Assembly: GCF_026262505.1 (NCBI RefSeq)
Contig: NC_067208.1
Span: 4,721,962-4,785,961, forward strand
DNA: 64,000 nt
Source of the DNA: Trichomonas vaginalis G3
Lineage: Eukaryota; Parabasalia; Trichomonadida; Trichomonadidae
Direction: 5' to 3'
The translations under genes and the position numbers were made by a program. This document shows positions 8,840 to 18,199 of the stretch, piece after piece; within the stretch, counting starts at the first letter, position 1, and each line of letters begins with the position of its first letter. The notes under the pieces were generated by a model. It was not told where the DNA came from, ran no database searches, and saw nothing but the letters and a program-made list of their open reading frames with translations.

Positions 8840-11251
8840 ATGACAACATATTTCATTCGCAACTATATAGAAATCTTGAAGGAGTGTGGTGGAATGAACA
8901 TTGAGAAACAGATGAAGATTTATACAAAGAGAGAGAACAAATATGTAGTTCGCATGGATAGAACTACACCGCTATGGGATGTTATGAAAACATTGTGGGA
9001 GTGCAAATATTTCGAACCTATTTCTTATGGAGAACTTTTCACATATACGACTGACTTATATAAACAGAACCTTGCACCATTTAAAGATTTGACATATGCT
9101 CCAAAGTATTGTGTACAACTGAAGAAGAAAGCAGAGTCAAAAGAAGTAAATAAAAATAAGTGCAAGTTCATTCCTGAGCATGTTTTCTTTGCTGACTTTG
9201 AGTGTAGCACAGACGGCTTTCATAAAGCTTTTAACATCTGTTATGACAGTGAAGATGGTTCAGTGAGTGAAAGCATTTGGGGTCAGAACTGCGCAACAGA
9301 ATTTTTGGAACGACTTCCTGACAAGAGTTTAGTATATTTTCACAACCTCAGCTATGACATAAACTTCATCTTAAGACACATGACAGAAGTGAAAGGAACT
9401 CCCATCATTAAAGGTTCACGAACAATGCAAATAACTGGCTTATATAAAGGAAGGACAATTATTATAAAAGACTCTTACAGTGTTATAAATAAGAAGCTTA
9501 AACTATTTCCTGCTATGTTTAACTTACAAACAGGACCGAAAGAAGTATTTCCATACAACTACTACAGCAGTACTTTGTTAGCAAATGACAACAGAACTGG
9601 TGTCATTTCTGAAGCATGTAAGTTTATCCAGGATGCAGATACATTTATGAAAAACATAGATTCCATCAAAGGTTGCAGAATAGATGAGAACCACTTCGAC
9701 TTAGAAAAATATAGCTCATTTTATTGCAAACAAGATGTAAGAATTTTAAGAGAAGGTTTTGTTAAGTTCCGCAATGACATATTGAAAGAATTTGATTTAA
9801 ACGTTTATGACTACGTTAGTATTTGTTCAATTGCTAACAAATTATTTGAGAACAGAGTGTACTTCCCGAATGGAAATTTATATGATCTCTCAAATAAACC
9901 AAGAGAATTTATTTCGAGATGCATTCAAGGTGGAAGATGTATGTTGTCAGATAACATTAAACAAAAGAGCGAAAAGAAACTCATTGCTGACTTCGACGCT
10001 GTTTCATTATATCCATCCGCTATAGCAAGACTTTATACTTTAGAAGGAATTCCAAAGGTTATGAAGGATGAGATGCTAAGCACAGAGTATCTCATGAGAC
10101 ATTTATTCGATGACGACCAAAAGGAACCCATTGGTGAAAAGTTTATGTCTGGCTTCTTTGTTCTCATTAAGATAACAGAGATTGGAATACATAGACACTT
10201 TCCTTTAATAGTTTGTGACCCTGAACTAAATCCAGAACTTAACGTTCCCAGAAGTTCAAACACTTGCTGTCTCATGTATGTTGACCATATAACATTACAA
10301 GACCTCATAAAATATCAAGGTGTCAAATGTGAAGTGTTGCAAGGATACTATTACGATGGAAACAGAGATATTAGAATAAGAGATGAAGTAAAGAAGTTGT
10401 TTGAGTTAAGGTTAAAGTATAAGAAAGAGGGAAATCCTTTGCAAGAAAATATAAAGCTCATTCTGAACAGTATTTATGGCAAAACTATTCTATCTCCTAT
10501 TGAGTCAAAAATAACCATAGTAAATGACAAAGATGCTATAAGATATGCCATCAGAAACTACAACCATATAGTGAAGTTCGAAGGTTTGGATGGTTCAGAT
10601 AAAACTATTTTCAAGCTAACGAAAAGCATTTGCAGACACTTTAACTTCTGTCCACTTGGTGTTAACATTCTGTCTATGTCGAAGAGAATAATGTGTGAAG
10701 TATTCTGTACTGCAGAAGATATGGGTCTTCAAATATTTTACCAGGACTGCGATAGCATGCATATTTTCAATGAAGACATCCCACTGTTAGCTCAGGAATT
10801 TCAGAAGAGATACGGTAGAGAACTTATTGGTAAAACATTAGGTCAGTTCCATTCTGACTTCGCAGAAATCACAAAAGATAAACAAAGTTTAGCATACAAG
10901 TCAATATTTTGTGGAAAGAAGACTTACATAGACTTACTCACGAATGATTTAAATGAAGTTGCATTCCATGCACGTTGTAAAGGTGTAAAACAAGACGTTC
11001 TTGCTTTAACAGCTAATGAAATGTTTCCTGAAGCTATACAATGCTATTACAATGAAAATAAGAACATTCACATACCTGTTGGAACATATGACAAAGATTC
11101 TGAGTTCAGTTTAATGAAACTTTACAAAGCACTTCATGATGGTCAAGAGATTGGATTTGACTTATGTAAGTCATGTCAACCTTGCTTTGAAGAGAAGTTT
11201 AACTTCTCAATAACGCCTAAAACAAGCTTTATTCGTAAGTTGAAGTTCTGA
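8840..11251 (+). CDS. pPolB: Protein-primed family B DNA polymerase of Maverick A
   Basis: An 803-residue frame with the full motif series. Exonuclease motifs are ADFECS (residues 118-123), HNLSYDINFI (168-177) and YCKQD (295-299). Polymerase motif A is DFDAVSLYPS (384-393), motif B is LNSIYGKTI (about 542-550) and motif C is QDCDS (about 635-639). Insertions between motifs A and B are of the kind seen in protein-primed enzymes. In the family it copies the linear element from terminal-protein-bound ends. Upstream sequence (7849-8839) is decayed, so the element's polymerase locus as a whole looks broken even though the core is open. A minisatellite follows directly. Confidence 0.92.
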   Translation: MTTYFIRNYIEILKECGGMNIEKQMKIYTKRENKYVVRMDRTTPLWDVMKTLWECKYFEPISYGELFTYTTDLYKQNLAPFKDLTYAPKYCVQLKKKAESKEVNKNKCKFIPEHVFFADFECSTDGFHKAFNICYDSEDGSVSESIWGQNCATEFLERLPDKSLVYFHNLSYDINFILRHMTEVKGTPIIKGSRTMQITGLYKGRTIIIKDSYSVINKKLKLFPAMFNLQTGPKEVFPYNYYSSTLLANDNRTGVISEACKFIQDADTFMKNIDSIKGCRIDENHFDLEKYSSFYCKQDVRILREGFVKFRNDILKEFDLNVYDYVSICSIANKLFENRVYFPNGNLYDLSNKPREFISRCIQGGRCMLSDNIKQKSEKKLIADFDAVSLYPSAIARLYTLEGIPKVMKDEMLSTEYLMRHLFDDDQKEPIGEKFMSGFFVLIKITEIGIHRHFPLIVCDPELNPELNVPRSSNTCCLMYVDHITLQDLIKYQGVKCEVLQGYYYDGNRDIRIRDEVKKLFELRLKYKKEGNPLQENIKLILNSIYGKTILSPIESKITIVNDKDAIRYAIRNYNHIVKFEGLDGSDKTIFKLTKSICRHFNFCPLGVNILSMSKRIMCEVFCTAEDMGLQIFYQDCDSMHIFNEDIPLLAQEFQKRYGRELIGKTLGQFHSDFAEITKDKQSLAYKSIFCGKKTYIDLLTNDLNEVAFHARCKGVKQDVLALTANEMFPEAIQCYYNENKNIHIPVGTYDKDSEFSLMKLYKALHDGQEIGFDLCKSCQPCFEEKFNFSITPKTSFIRKLKF

Positions 11252-11500
11252 GGTCATTTATTTTTGTCAGCAATGAGGTCATGAATGAGGTCATGAATGA
11301 GGTCATGAATGATGTCATTTATTTTTGTCAGCAATGAGGTCATGAATGAGGTCATGAATGAGGTCATGAATGAGGTCATTTATTTTTGTCAGCAATGAGG
11401 TCATGAATGAGGTCATGAATGAGGTCATTTATTTTGTCAGCAATGAGGTCATGAATGAGGTCATTTATTTTTGTCAGCAATGAGGTCATTCGTGATAAAA
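11252..11500. repeat. Minisatellite of GAGGTCATGAAT units and TTTATTTTTGTCAGCAAT spacers
   Basis: The unit GAGGTCATGAAT is repeated in runs of one to three and separated by TTTATTTTTGTCAGCAAT. It fills the gap between the converging polymerase gene and the gene at 11519-12376. It is similar in style to the TTAGTGAGAACG repeat at 15950-16035. It probably arose by slippage; no coding potential is seen. Confidence 0.85.
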
Positions 11501-11518
11501 ATAAAACTAGCGTAGATT

Positions 11519-12376
11519 TTACAATACTGCGATGGTAGAGTTTAAGAGTTGTGCTTCAATGTAGAGACAGTCCTTATGGTCTGGAGGTAGCAAAACAGGT
11601 GCTTTATGGTCATGAGTGGAGAACATGTCTACCCAAAACTCACGATTGAAGCCAGTTAATTTATAGTATTTAGGATTTGGCAGTGGTGTAGTTCTTGTAT
11701 GACCAATGAACTCATTTTCAACGCCTTTGGCTATATTAGAGAAAAGAATAGCTTGCTTTCTATCCCAAATGCCAGGTGTTACAATCTTTGAAAATTCATT
11801 TTTCCTCGGAAGCATTGCATCATAATTGAAAACATTCTTGAAATCATCACTTGGTTCAGAGATTTGAAATCTTATACGTAATGGATTTTCTTTCTTTTTA
11901 GCGACTTCATTGAATGGTGAGAATACAATGAATTGACAGTCATGTGCTCCATCTTCATTTTCATTAAATTCATAATGAAAGTCTATAAGTTGTGGCTGAC
12001 TACCTTCTTCTTTCAGTTGTGCAAGAAACTCACGTAAAGGCTGTAAAGTTTGTACTTCAATGTTAAACTTTTTCTCGAACATTTCATTAAATGAAATCAT
12101 ACATTGCAACAATGTTGTATCGTCTTTAAAGTATTTGTATATGTGAATGTTTTGGGCGCTAAAAGACTGTTCGTCATTTTCTATCTCGACTTGAAGTATA
12201 AAGTCAACCTTTCTGAAAGCACGTGTTATATACATATTTGTTATGCCAATGTACTTCTCTTCATTTATGTTCACAATCCAGTCTGTTGGAAACTTAAACG
12301 TTACTCTGTTCCCCTTTATTTTGACGTCAGGGTTTTCACTACTGAACGCAACAGATAAAGGTATTTGTCTATACAT
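11519..12376 (-). CDS. Candidate structural (penton-like or other capsid) protein, 285 residues
   Basis: It starts MYRQIPLSVAFSSENPDVK after TTATTTTTATCGGAACTAA. It is strand-rich: FPTDWIVNINEEKYIGITNM, then FILQVEIENDEQSFSAQN, then a helix LLQCMISFNEMFEKKFNI. The tail is Pro/His-rich and ends LYIEAQLLNSTIAVL. The alternation of strands with a short helix in the first half resembles jelly-roll minor capsid proteins of Polintons, but there is a competing candidate at 1-600. It lies in a block of small structural-type genes next to the major capsid gene. Family not confirmed. Confidence 0.5.
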   Translation of the reverse strand: MYRQIPLSVAFSSENPDVKIKGNRVTFKFPTDWIVNINEEKYIGITNMYITRAFRKVDFILQVEIENDEQSFSAQNIHIYKYFKDDTTLLQCMISFNEMFEKKFNIEVQTLQPLREFLAQLKEEGSQPQLIDFHYEFNENEDGAHDCQFIVFSPFNEVAKKKENPLRIRFQISEPSDDFKNVFNYDAMLPRKNEFSKIVTPGIWDRKQAILFSNIAKGVENEFIGHTRTTPLPNPKYYKLTGFNREFWVDMFSTHDHKAPVLLPPDHKDCLYIEAQLLNSTIAVL

Positions 12377-12400
12377 TTAGTTCCGATAAAAATAACACAT

Positions 12401-12661
12401 TTACTCTTTCTTTGCTTCAGCTTCTCTAGCTTTTGCTTCAGCTTCTTCTCTAGCTTTCTTCGCCAGCAAACGTGGGTTCTTTTGTCTTCCAGCAGCTAAT
12501 GCAGCAAGTTGTTTTTCACTAAGTTTTCTCTTTGGTCTCTCTGGCTTTTGTTCTTGTTTTTGTTCCTTCAGTTCGGATAAAATTTGCTCACGAATTTCTT
12601 TCTTCAATGCTTCAACATCTATGACCCCTTGGGTCTTGTCCGTAGGGCTTGTCTGAGTCAT
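12401..12661 (-). CDS. Small Lys/Glu/Ala-rich protein
   Basis: The frame opens at 12682, but the ATG at 12661 (MTQTSPTDKTQGVIDVEALK) fits better because TTTTTTATCTGCAGTCAA stands right before it, the pattern used by neighbouring genes. About 86 residues. The N-terminal half is helical and acidic. The C-terminal half is strongly basic, with PERPKRKLSEKQLAALAAGR and a tail of alternating KAREAEAK, predicted as a single long helix. It could be a DNA-condensing or scaffold protein. No family recognised. Confidence 0.55.
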   Translation of the reverse strand: MTQTSPTDKTQGVIDVEALKKEIREQILSELKEQKQEQKPERPKRKLSEKQLAALAAGRQKNPRLLAKKAREEAEAKAREAEAKKE

Positions 12662-12706
12662 TTGACTGCAGATAAAAAACAAAATTAAAACTTTAACCGA
12701 TGTAAA

Positions 12707-13135
12707 ATGAGCTTGTCAAAATCAGAGCGAGAGTCTATTATATTAAATGACGCAAGAGGAATACAACATCCTTTCTATTATGTAAGTCAGAGTAAAGATG
12801 GTAAAATATATGTAAGCAAAAGAAAGGTTCCATTAGCGAATGCAGAAAGCGACAACATTAAGGTGCATGGCACCGAGGGCGAAGCCCATATAAAACCTTC
12901 TGTTCAAACTGAGCCACCAAAAGAACAAGAAGAAAAGAAGCCAGATGTTCTTTCAATAACGAACCAAGAGCTTATTGCAAAGTTCGTGAATTTCATTGAA
13001 AAGCAAACCGAGTCAAAGAACCCTGACCCACCAGTGAAAGAAGTTGAGACAAAAGAGAATGTACAGTTCATTGAAAATGTCAAGAAACAACTTCCACCAC
13101 GAATGTCAAGAAGAAGAGTGAGAATAATGAAGTAA
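12707..13135 (+). CDS. Unidentified 142-residue protein upstream of the major capsid gene
   Basis: It starts MSLSKSERESIILNDARGIQ. A short N-terminal domain (HPFYYVSQSKDGKIYVSKRK) is followed by a low-complexity Pro/Glu/Lys region and a basic end PRMSRRRVRIMK. It shares an intergenic promoter region of about 45 bp with the divergent gene at 12661 and is 27 bp before the capsid gene. The basic tail suggests contact with DNA or capsid (inference). No family recognised. Confidence 0.5.
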   Translation: MSLSKSERESIILNDARGIQHPFYYVSQSKDGKIYVSKRKVPLANAESDNIKVHGTEGEAHIKPSVQTEPPKEQEEKKPDVLSITNQELIAKFVNFIEKQTESKNPDPPVKEVETKENVQFIENVKKQLPPRMSRRRVRIMK

Positions 13136-13162
13136 ATAGATATTTTTATCTGAAGTAAATAC

Positions 13163-14737
13163 ATGCAGAACGAACAGCTAAACGAATTTACTCCAGCAGA
13201 GCATATTCATCAGATTCGCTCATATTTCGATATCATAGACAATGCAGTTCAAATTGGTGACACTAATAGAAAATATTCTGACGCAAAGATTCCATCACAA
13301 CCTGGAACTGCTAAAGATAACACATGGGTAACATTCAATCTCTCACCTCCTGGTGAAAATATGTTGGACCTTTACAATACATTCATTACGTATAAAATGG
13401 AAGGTCAATTTATTGCAGATAAAGAAATTGGTTCAGGTTCTAATAAAACAAACCCACCAGGATTTTGGATTGGTTTCGATGACGCTTTCTATGCAGTTGC
13501 TGGATATCAAATCCTTGCAAATGGTCGTATCGTATATTCTCAAGACAACGCAAGAGAAGAAGCATATATAACTTCAAACTCACAAACTACCGAACAAATA
13601 AAGAAAGTAGATGTTTTCTCAAAGACTCGACATGAAGATGTATGGAGTCATTCGGGAACATGCAGAACAGGACAAATTGTTAGTGGTCCAATTACAGCAG
13701 GAAAATCATTTGATTTTAAGCTTCGTTTAAGAATTCCTGTTGGAAGATTCCTTCCATTAGAAGCTATTCGATTTATTCCAGCTTTTGCAGGAAACGTTCA
13801 GCTTAAAGTAAAGTTCAGTAGCGACGCCTTACAATGCACATCTATATCTGTAAATGATATCGTTGCTTTCAATCCAACTCTTAAAGTTGCATTTGCTTCA
13901 GATTCAAATCCACCGACAAATAAATTTGTTCCATGGAATGAACCATTCACTATGATAACGAAGGCAATAGAAGCTAGTGGAACAGTTACTATTACAACTG
14001 TAACCCAGCAACTATTTCGAATAAAGATGGATTTTAATGAATGTTTCATTCATCCAAAATCATTCTCTTTAGACCCTAACATTTATACAGAACTTGTAGA
14101 ACATTATACAAACGAGGCTTTATGTTTTCCTGTTAAAGTTATGGATTGGATTCCTATGGACGGTTCATTCTCAAAGAATACAGATAGTTCAAGTGCAACA
14201 TTTACAGCAGCTTATACGCCTATTAATGTTAAAAGTATTTGGGCACTATTTAGAAAGAAAGACAACTATTATGTTAATTTTGAGAACCCTAAGTTTAAAT
14301 ATCTTCAGCTTTCCATGGGAGCTTATGGAAATATGCCTGCAGAACCTGAAAAATCATATGGACCTGTATTTTATGAAATGGTTGCGAACGCTTGCAATAC
14401 AAACAATGATATGATTGGATTTAATGAAGATGTTATGAGGTCATTGGTGGATGATGGTAGTGTGGAACATAAATGGGATAGTTATGACAACACACATTTC
14501 TTATGTGGTTTTCCAACAGAAGTGGACTTTTGCTTCCAGCAAGGTCAAACATCTACTGCTCCAATAACATACAAATTGTCTGTTAAAGGACCTATTGAAC
14601 TAGCAACTGAAAATGTACCAAAGCCACTTATTGGATTTATGAGGGATTGTTGCTTTGCCATTCAGGTGCGTGCTAATGGAATCCCAATAATAAGATTAGA
14701 TGACTATAACTTAGCTGCGGACGACAGTGAGGAATAA
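13163..14737 (+). CDS. MCP: Major capsid protein candidate of Maverick A (double jelly-roll type)
   Basis: A 524-residue protein starting MQNEQLNEFTPAEHIHQIRS, the short helical N-terminus usual in Polinton capsid proteins. It continues with strand-rich blocks such as TWVTFNLSPPGENMLDLYNT, then FWIGFDDAFYAVAGYQILAN and FDFKLRLRIPVGRFLPL, and ends near AIQVRANGIPIIRLDDYNLA. Length and strand pattern fit a double jelly-roll capsid. The start is preceded by ATTTTTATCTGAAGTAAATAC. It differs strongly from the Maverick B capsid protein at 49511-51136, so the two elements belong to different capsid lineages. Confidence 0.7.
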   Translation: MQNEQLNEFTPAEHIHQIRSYFDIIDNAVQIGDTNRKYSDAKIPSQPGTAKDNTWVTFNLSPPGENMLDLYNTFITYKMEGQFIADKEIGSGSNKTNPPGFWIGFDDAFYAVAGYQILANGRIVYSQDNAREEAYITSNSQTTEQIKKVDVFSKTRHEDVWSHSGTCRTGQIVSGPITAGKSFDFKLRLRIPVGRFLPLEAIRFIPAFAGNVQLKVKFSSDALQCTSISVNDIVAFNPTLKVAFASDSNPPTNKFVPWNEPFTMITKAIEASGTVTITTVTQQLFRIKMDFNECFIHPKSFSLDPNIYTELVEHYTNEALCFPVKVMDWIPMDGSFSKNTDSSSATFTAAYTPINVKSIWALFRKKDNYYVNFENPKFKYLQLSMGAYGNMPAEPEKSYGPVFYEMVANACNTNNDMIGFNEDVMRSLVDDGSVEHKWDSYDNTHFLCGFPTEVDFCFQQGQTSTAPITYKLSVKGPIELATENVPKPLIGFMRDCCFAIQVRANGIPIIRLDDYNLAADDSEE

Positions 14738-14967
14738 AGGATGAACGTTTATTTTAAAGCTTATAAATGAGTTCTTCATCAAGCTCTCGTGAACCTTCAC
14801 CATCTATGAAATAAACTTTACCAAACGATTATGGAGCACCTATTGAATATTTCTTACGAGCTGCACAATGGCAAAGAGCAGTCTCACCAAGGTTAGGTGT
14901 TCCACCAGCTCCTGTCAAAAATAGCATTTGGTCAAGTCCTTATATAAAATATGGTCTCCCACTAGGT

Positions 14968-15225
14968 TTGCTAGCTACAGCAGGAGCAGTTATGATGTTG
15001 AAAAGAAATAAAGCAAATGTTGTAAATAATACTGAAGTAGCTGAAGTTAAACAAACTCCAACACCTTCGCCAAAACCAACGCCTTCACAAGCAAAACCTT
15101 CAATGACTCCTGAACCTATGGAAGTACAAACTCCTATTCAAAAGTCAACTCCTAAACCGACTCCAACATTTAAACCAGAACCTACTCCTCAAATAAATCG
15201 TAAAACTCCTGCGTTTCCTTACTGA
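14968..15225 (+). pseudogene. Membrane-anchored Pro/Thr-rich structural protein, relic
   Basis: The open stretch begins in a hydrophobic segment (LLATAGAVMMLKR) and continues as a Pro/Thr/Lys-rich stalk with PTPSPKPTPSQAKPS-type repeats, ending NRKTPAFPY. Coding-like sequence extends back towards an ATG at 14767, which has a Ser-rich start, but the region is broken. The layout (short N-terminal part, one membrane segment, Pro-rich tail) suggests a virion membrane or vertex protein. Inference only. Confidence 0.5.
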
Positions 15226-15274
15226 AAAAAATAACGTTATTTTTATTTAATATTAAAATTTTTATTTGATTGAA

Positions 15275-15511
15275 ATGACGACTAAAGTCACTGAAGCAAT
15301 GAAACAAAAGTTTTTGGTAGAATACATTAAATCAGGAACTATTCCAGAAGGTTTTTACATTCATACTATGAAGGATGGTAGAGTTCAGTTTAGAAAGATA
15401 AAGCAACCATTAGATAAAGAAGGAATTTTGAGAAAGATTAAACTTCATGAGGACAACATTGCTGAACTTAAGAAGAAGTTAGAAGAGTTGGAGAAAGGAA
15501 GAGAGTTATAA
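15275..15511 (+). CDS. Small coiled-coil protein (78 residues)
   Basis: The ATG at 15275 (MTTKVTEAMKQKFLVEYIKS) is chosen because TTTTTATTTGATTGAA precedes it; the frame extends three codons further back only with a TTG. A short N-terminal domain (GFYIHTMKDGRVQFRKIKQP) precedes a C-terminal coiled coil of KLHEDNIAELKKKLEELEKG type. No family recognised. A TTAGATCTAA hairpin follows 41 bp after the stop. Confidence 0.55.
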   Translation: MTTKVTEAMKQKFLVEYIKSGTIPEGFYIHTMKDGRVQFRKIKQPLDKEGILRKIKLHEDNIAELKKKLEELEKGREL

Positions 15512-15526
15512 AGCAATGAATTCAAC

Positions 15527-15598
15527 AGGGTAGAAATGAGGTTAGAAATCGGGTTAGATCTAACCTTCTACCCTAAATTTATTTTTGTGCTATGTTTT
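15527..15598. repeat. TTAGATCTAA hairpin, site 4
   Basis: The palindrome GGTTAGATCTAACC (15552-15565) is flanked by GGGTAGAAATGAGGTTAG on the left and TTCTACCC on the right, then CTAAATTTATTTTTG. It is in the opposite orientation to the copy at 4552-4605. It stands 41 bp after a stop codon. Confidence 0.7.
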
Positions 15599-15650
15599 CA
15601 TACGTGTGAGGGTGGTGATATCATTAATTTTTAAGTTTATTTTTACTGAA

Positions 15651-15669
15651 AATTTTTATTTTTATATAA
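15651..15669 (+). promoter_or_regulatory. T-rich start motif of Maverick genes
   Basis: TTTTTATTTTTATATAA stands directly before the ATG at 15670. Nearly the same string precedes the Maverick B integrase (ATG at 62672, minus strand) and the small gene at 60701. Related T-rich strings precede genes at 7319 (minus), 12376 (minus), 13163, 48893 (minus), 51178 and 59325 (minus). It is unlike the YCAYW initiators before host genes here. Confidence 0.6.
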
Positions 15670-15954
15670 ATGACAGAACAAAAGCAACTCATTCGAATTC
15701 CACAGTATAACAAACATACATTTAAACATTTATTCTTCCTTCCTGAGCATAACATGTTCTTTCAAATACATCCGAGACCAGTTGACTTTTCATTGACTGT
15801 GTATAAAGATAGAAATAGTTATATCATTAAACCATACGATGACGAAGGTAAGTTATGTAAATTGTACGTTAAGAAGTTAGAGAAAGTTTATGGCTTCAAG
15901 TATGACTACAATAGGGTTAACACTAATGATGAAGATATTGAGGAAAATTTATGA
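15670..15954 (+). CDS. Unidentified 94-residue Maverick protein
   Basis: It starts MTEQKQLIRIPQYNKHTFKH and continues FLPEHNMFFQIHPRPVDFSL, with a short acidic end NDEDIEENL. It looks like a compact alpha/beta domain. No family recognised. It is the last gene before the right end of Maverick A, so it occupies the element's terminal gene slot. A tandem repeat follows immediately. Confidence 0.55.
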   Translation: MTEQKQLIRIPQYNKHTFKHLFFLPEHNMFFQIHPRPVDFSLTVYKDRNSYIIKPYDDEGKLCKLYVKKLEKVYGFKYDYNRVNTNDEDIEENL

Positions 15955-16035
15955 GAACATTAGTGAAGTCGTTAGTGAGAACGATAGTGAGAACGTTTAT
16001 TTTTACATTAGTGAGTTCGTTAGTGAGGTGAAGTG
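15950..16035. repeat. Short tandem repeat, TTAGTGAGAACG type
   Basis: Repeats of (T)TAGTGA(G/A)(A/T)(A/C)CG with one TTTATTTTTAC spacer. It lies in the non-coding gap between the last gene and the right terminal sequence of Maverick A, and is similar in architecture to the array at 11252-11500. Confidence 0.7.
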
Positions 16036-16183
16036 GTTGGCGGCTTTGTAAATATTTAAGGTTAAGTTAGTTTTTGCATTCATGTTGTAAAATATACGTT
16101 AACGGTTTTGTAAAGTGTCAAATTCACATATAATGAGTAAGGAGGCGCGCAGTGCCACAGTACCCAACTAACCCATACTAACT
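16036..16183. repeat. Right terminal region of Maverick A
   Basis: Non-coding. Read inward from 16183 on the minus strand it starts AGTTAGTATGGGTTAG and continues TTGGGTACTGTGGC. Maverick B starts AGTAGTATATGTGGATGGG, then TTGTGTGAC. The shared spacing of AGT, TATG, GG, GGGT and GTG supports this as the inverted terminal repeat. The left copy is outside the window, so it is unverified. Confidence 0.55.
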
Positions 16184-16184
16184 C

Positions 16185-17761
16185 ATATCAATTAAAAAAA
16201 ATCCAAATTTAGGGGGAACAAAATTAAAATTCAGGTGCAGTGCAGATAAATGTGAAGCATGTATCTCATTTCTAAAGGATGATGAAGAATATATCCTAAC
16301 AGAATATAATGGAACACATAATCACAATCAAATCAAAGATGAGACAAAGAAATACCACACATTATCACAATGCTATCATCGGGTACTTATTAATTTTATA
16401 AAACAGGGGGGTGATCCGAAAATGGCTCAAATTGAATGCGACATAAAACTTGATCTGGATGATCCACTTAACAGGCCATCTTTTTTGAATGCATCTTCAG
16501 ATCAAATGAAAACAATTCAGGAAAAAGGAAATAAAAAGATCAAAGGTATTCAAAAGTACGATGATAATCAATTCAAGTCAACTCAATTATTTAAGGGTAT
16601 CAAAGAACAAGAGTCACCAAAAGATTTAATTTATTTCGATGTCGATAATTACAACAAACCAAAGAAATTAATCTTTTATTATGCTTCTTTCAAATTTCTG
16701 GACATAATCAAAATTGTGAAAGAGCATTTTATTGATGCAACCCATTCATTACTTGAATTTAAAATGTTGTTTTTCATGATATCAGCCAAATTTCCAAATA
16801 CACATGCATTCCCAATTTTTCAATTTGTCGTTTATCCAAACACTTCAGAAAATATTGCATTCTGTCTCAAGGCATTTTTTAACTGGGCAAAAGTAAAACC
16901 AAAATATTTTATGTCAGATTGTGCACAAGAAATCGAAAATGCGATTATCAACTCTTTTCCAGAAGTTATCCTTCATTGGTGTGCAGTTCATGTAATGAGG
17001 GCGTTCAGAAAAATTTGAAAGATTATGCATTTGAGAGTTCAGACAAATTGATATTAGATACAAAAATGAACTATCTTGCATACGGCAGAAATGGCAAGAA
17101 AGAATGGATTGAACCAACGTTCAAAAAAATTCTGGAAATAGCCGAAAAATTCCCAGAATTTTCAAAATACATACAAAATCAATGGATATCAAACCAAGAA
17201 AGATGGACAGCCGCTGAAAGAGATGAAAATTTAGCTCTCACAAATAACATTTCAGAATCGATTAACAAAAAAATTAAATATTACTACTTTGGCGGAACAA
17301 TTTTCATGAGATTTGATCGATTTGTGATGAAATTAATCGATTTTATCGTTCCTTCATTTTATTACAGAATTTCTCAAGATATAAGGCTCAGAGACAAAAT
17401 TCCAAATCCGTTGCCATCTGAAAAAAAGCCAAAAAAGTCTACAATCAGACTGGATACAGAAAAATGTATAATGCTCACTGATAAAATTAAATCGTTAATA
17501 GTTAACTCATCAGCAAACTTAAATACGCTTCAATTGGGTTTAGATGCCCTACTTGATAAAGTTGTCAAGGCAGCAAAGGTTCAAAAACGAATGACCCAGT
17601 ATTTTTCGAAATTAAGTATCCCAATGGAAATCAAGCTTAGTATTCTCACGCAAATTACAGAATTTGGATGCAATACCCCTCAATTCATTGTTGAGAATGC
17701 CAAGTCTTTTCAAGATAAAATTATTACAGATTTCCACCTTCAAATTTATACAACATTATAA
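16185..17761 (+). pseudogene. MULE transposase, 5'-truncated and frameshifted
   Basis: At 16233-16330 a FAR1/WRKY-like zinc finger is read (CSADKCEAC, then YNGTHNHNQ). The catalytic core follows: HFIDATHSLLE with the first Asp, then YFMSDCAQEIENAI with the second Asp, then the CxxH pair in LHWCAVHVMRAF. After that the frame changes at the A-run 17009-17013, consistent with loss of one base. It resumes with NLKDYAFESSDK and reaches NNISESINKKIKYYYFGG, holding the third acidic residue. The first in-frame ATG is at 16422, inside the conserved region. With the 5' end removed by Maverick A and one frameshift, this copy is dead. Confidence 0.85.
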
Positions 17762-17840
17762 AAATTTATGAATAAAAACTTGATATAAAATAACATTTTT
17801 ATTTTTACTAAGAAAAAAGGTTTTTTGATAATAAATTTAT

Positions 17841-18199
17841 TTTATTTCGAAAAAGTAGCAATAATCGTAAAAGGGTATTGATAGGCTTGCTAAAGTAACT
17901 AATTTTAGCTGTCAAATACTTTTGTATTTTGAAGTAAATTAGTATAAATTTGTTTTTACTTTTATTTCGAAAAAGTAGCAATAATCGTAAAAGGGTATTG
18001 ATAGGCTTGCTAAAGTAACTAATTTTAGCTGTCAAATACTTTTGTATTTTGAAGTAAATTAGTATAAATTTGTTTTTACTTTATTTCGAAAAAGTAGCAA
18101 TAATCGTAAAAGGGTATTGATAGGCTTGCTAAAGTAACTAATTTTAGCTGTCAAATACTTTTGTATTTTGAAGTAAATTAGTATAAATTTGATATTATT
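17841..18199. repeat. Three tandem copies of a 120 bp repeat
   Basis: Copies start at 17841, 17961 and 18081 (the last is one base shorter) and are virtually identical. Each reads TTATTTCGAAAAAGTAGC at the start and ends GTATAAATTTG. It contains a small inverted pair AGTAACTAA/TTTAGCT but no long frame. It lies downstream of the MULE transposase stop. Near identity means recent amplification. Confidence 0.95.

Larger units (their letters stand above)
1..16183. mobile_element. Maverick/Polinton A (right-hand part; left end outside the window)
   Basis: A block of virus-like genes: fibre, retroviral-type integrase, KilA-N proteins, protein-primed polymerase B and a capsid-type protein, separated by short AT-rich gaps. 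The right end is placed at 16183. From there, read inward on the minus strand, the sequence begins AGTTAGTATGGGTTAG, which resembles the start of Maverick B at 47741 (AGTAGTATATGTGGATGGG). Polintons typically begin with AG. The MULE reading frame resumes immediately outside. At least 16.2 kb are present. Several genes are open and several are broken (at least four broken regions), so it is a fairly young but decayed copy. Family assignment is firm; the exact end is an inference. Confidence 0.9.

Noticed and set aside
17808-18035. 75-codon minus-strand frame with a repeated peptide
   Set aside because: It is created by the 120 bp tandem repeat and has no independent support.
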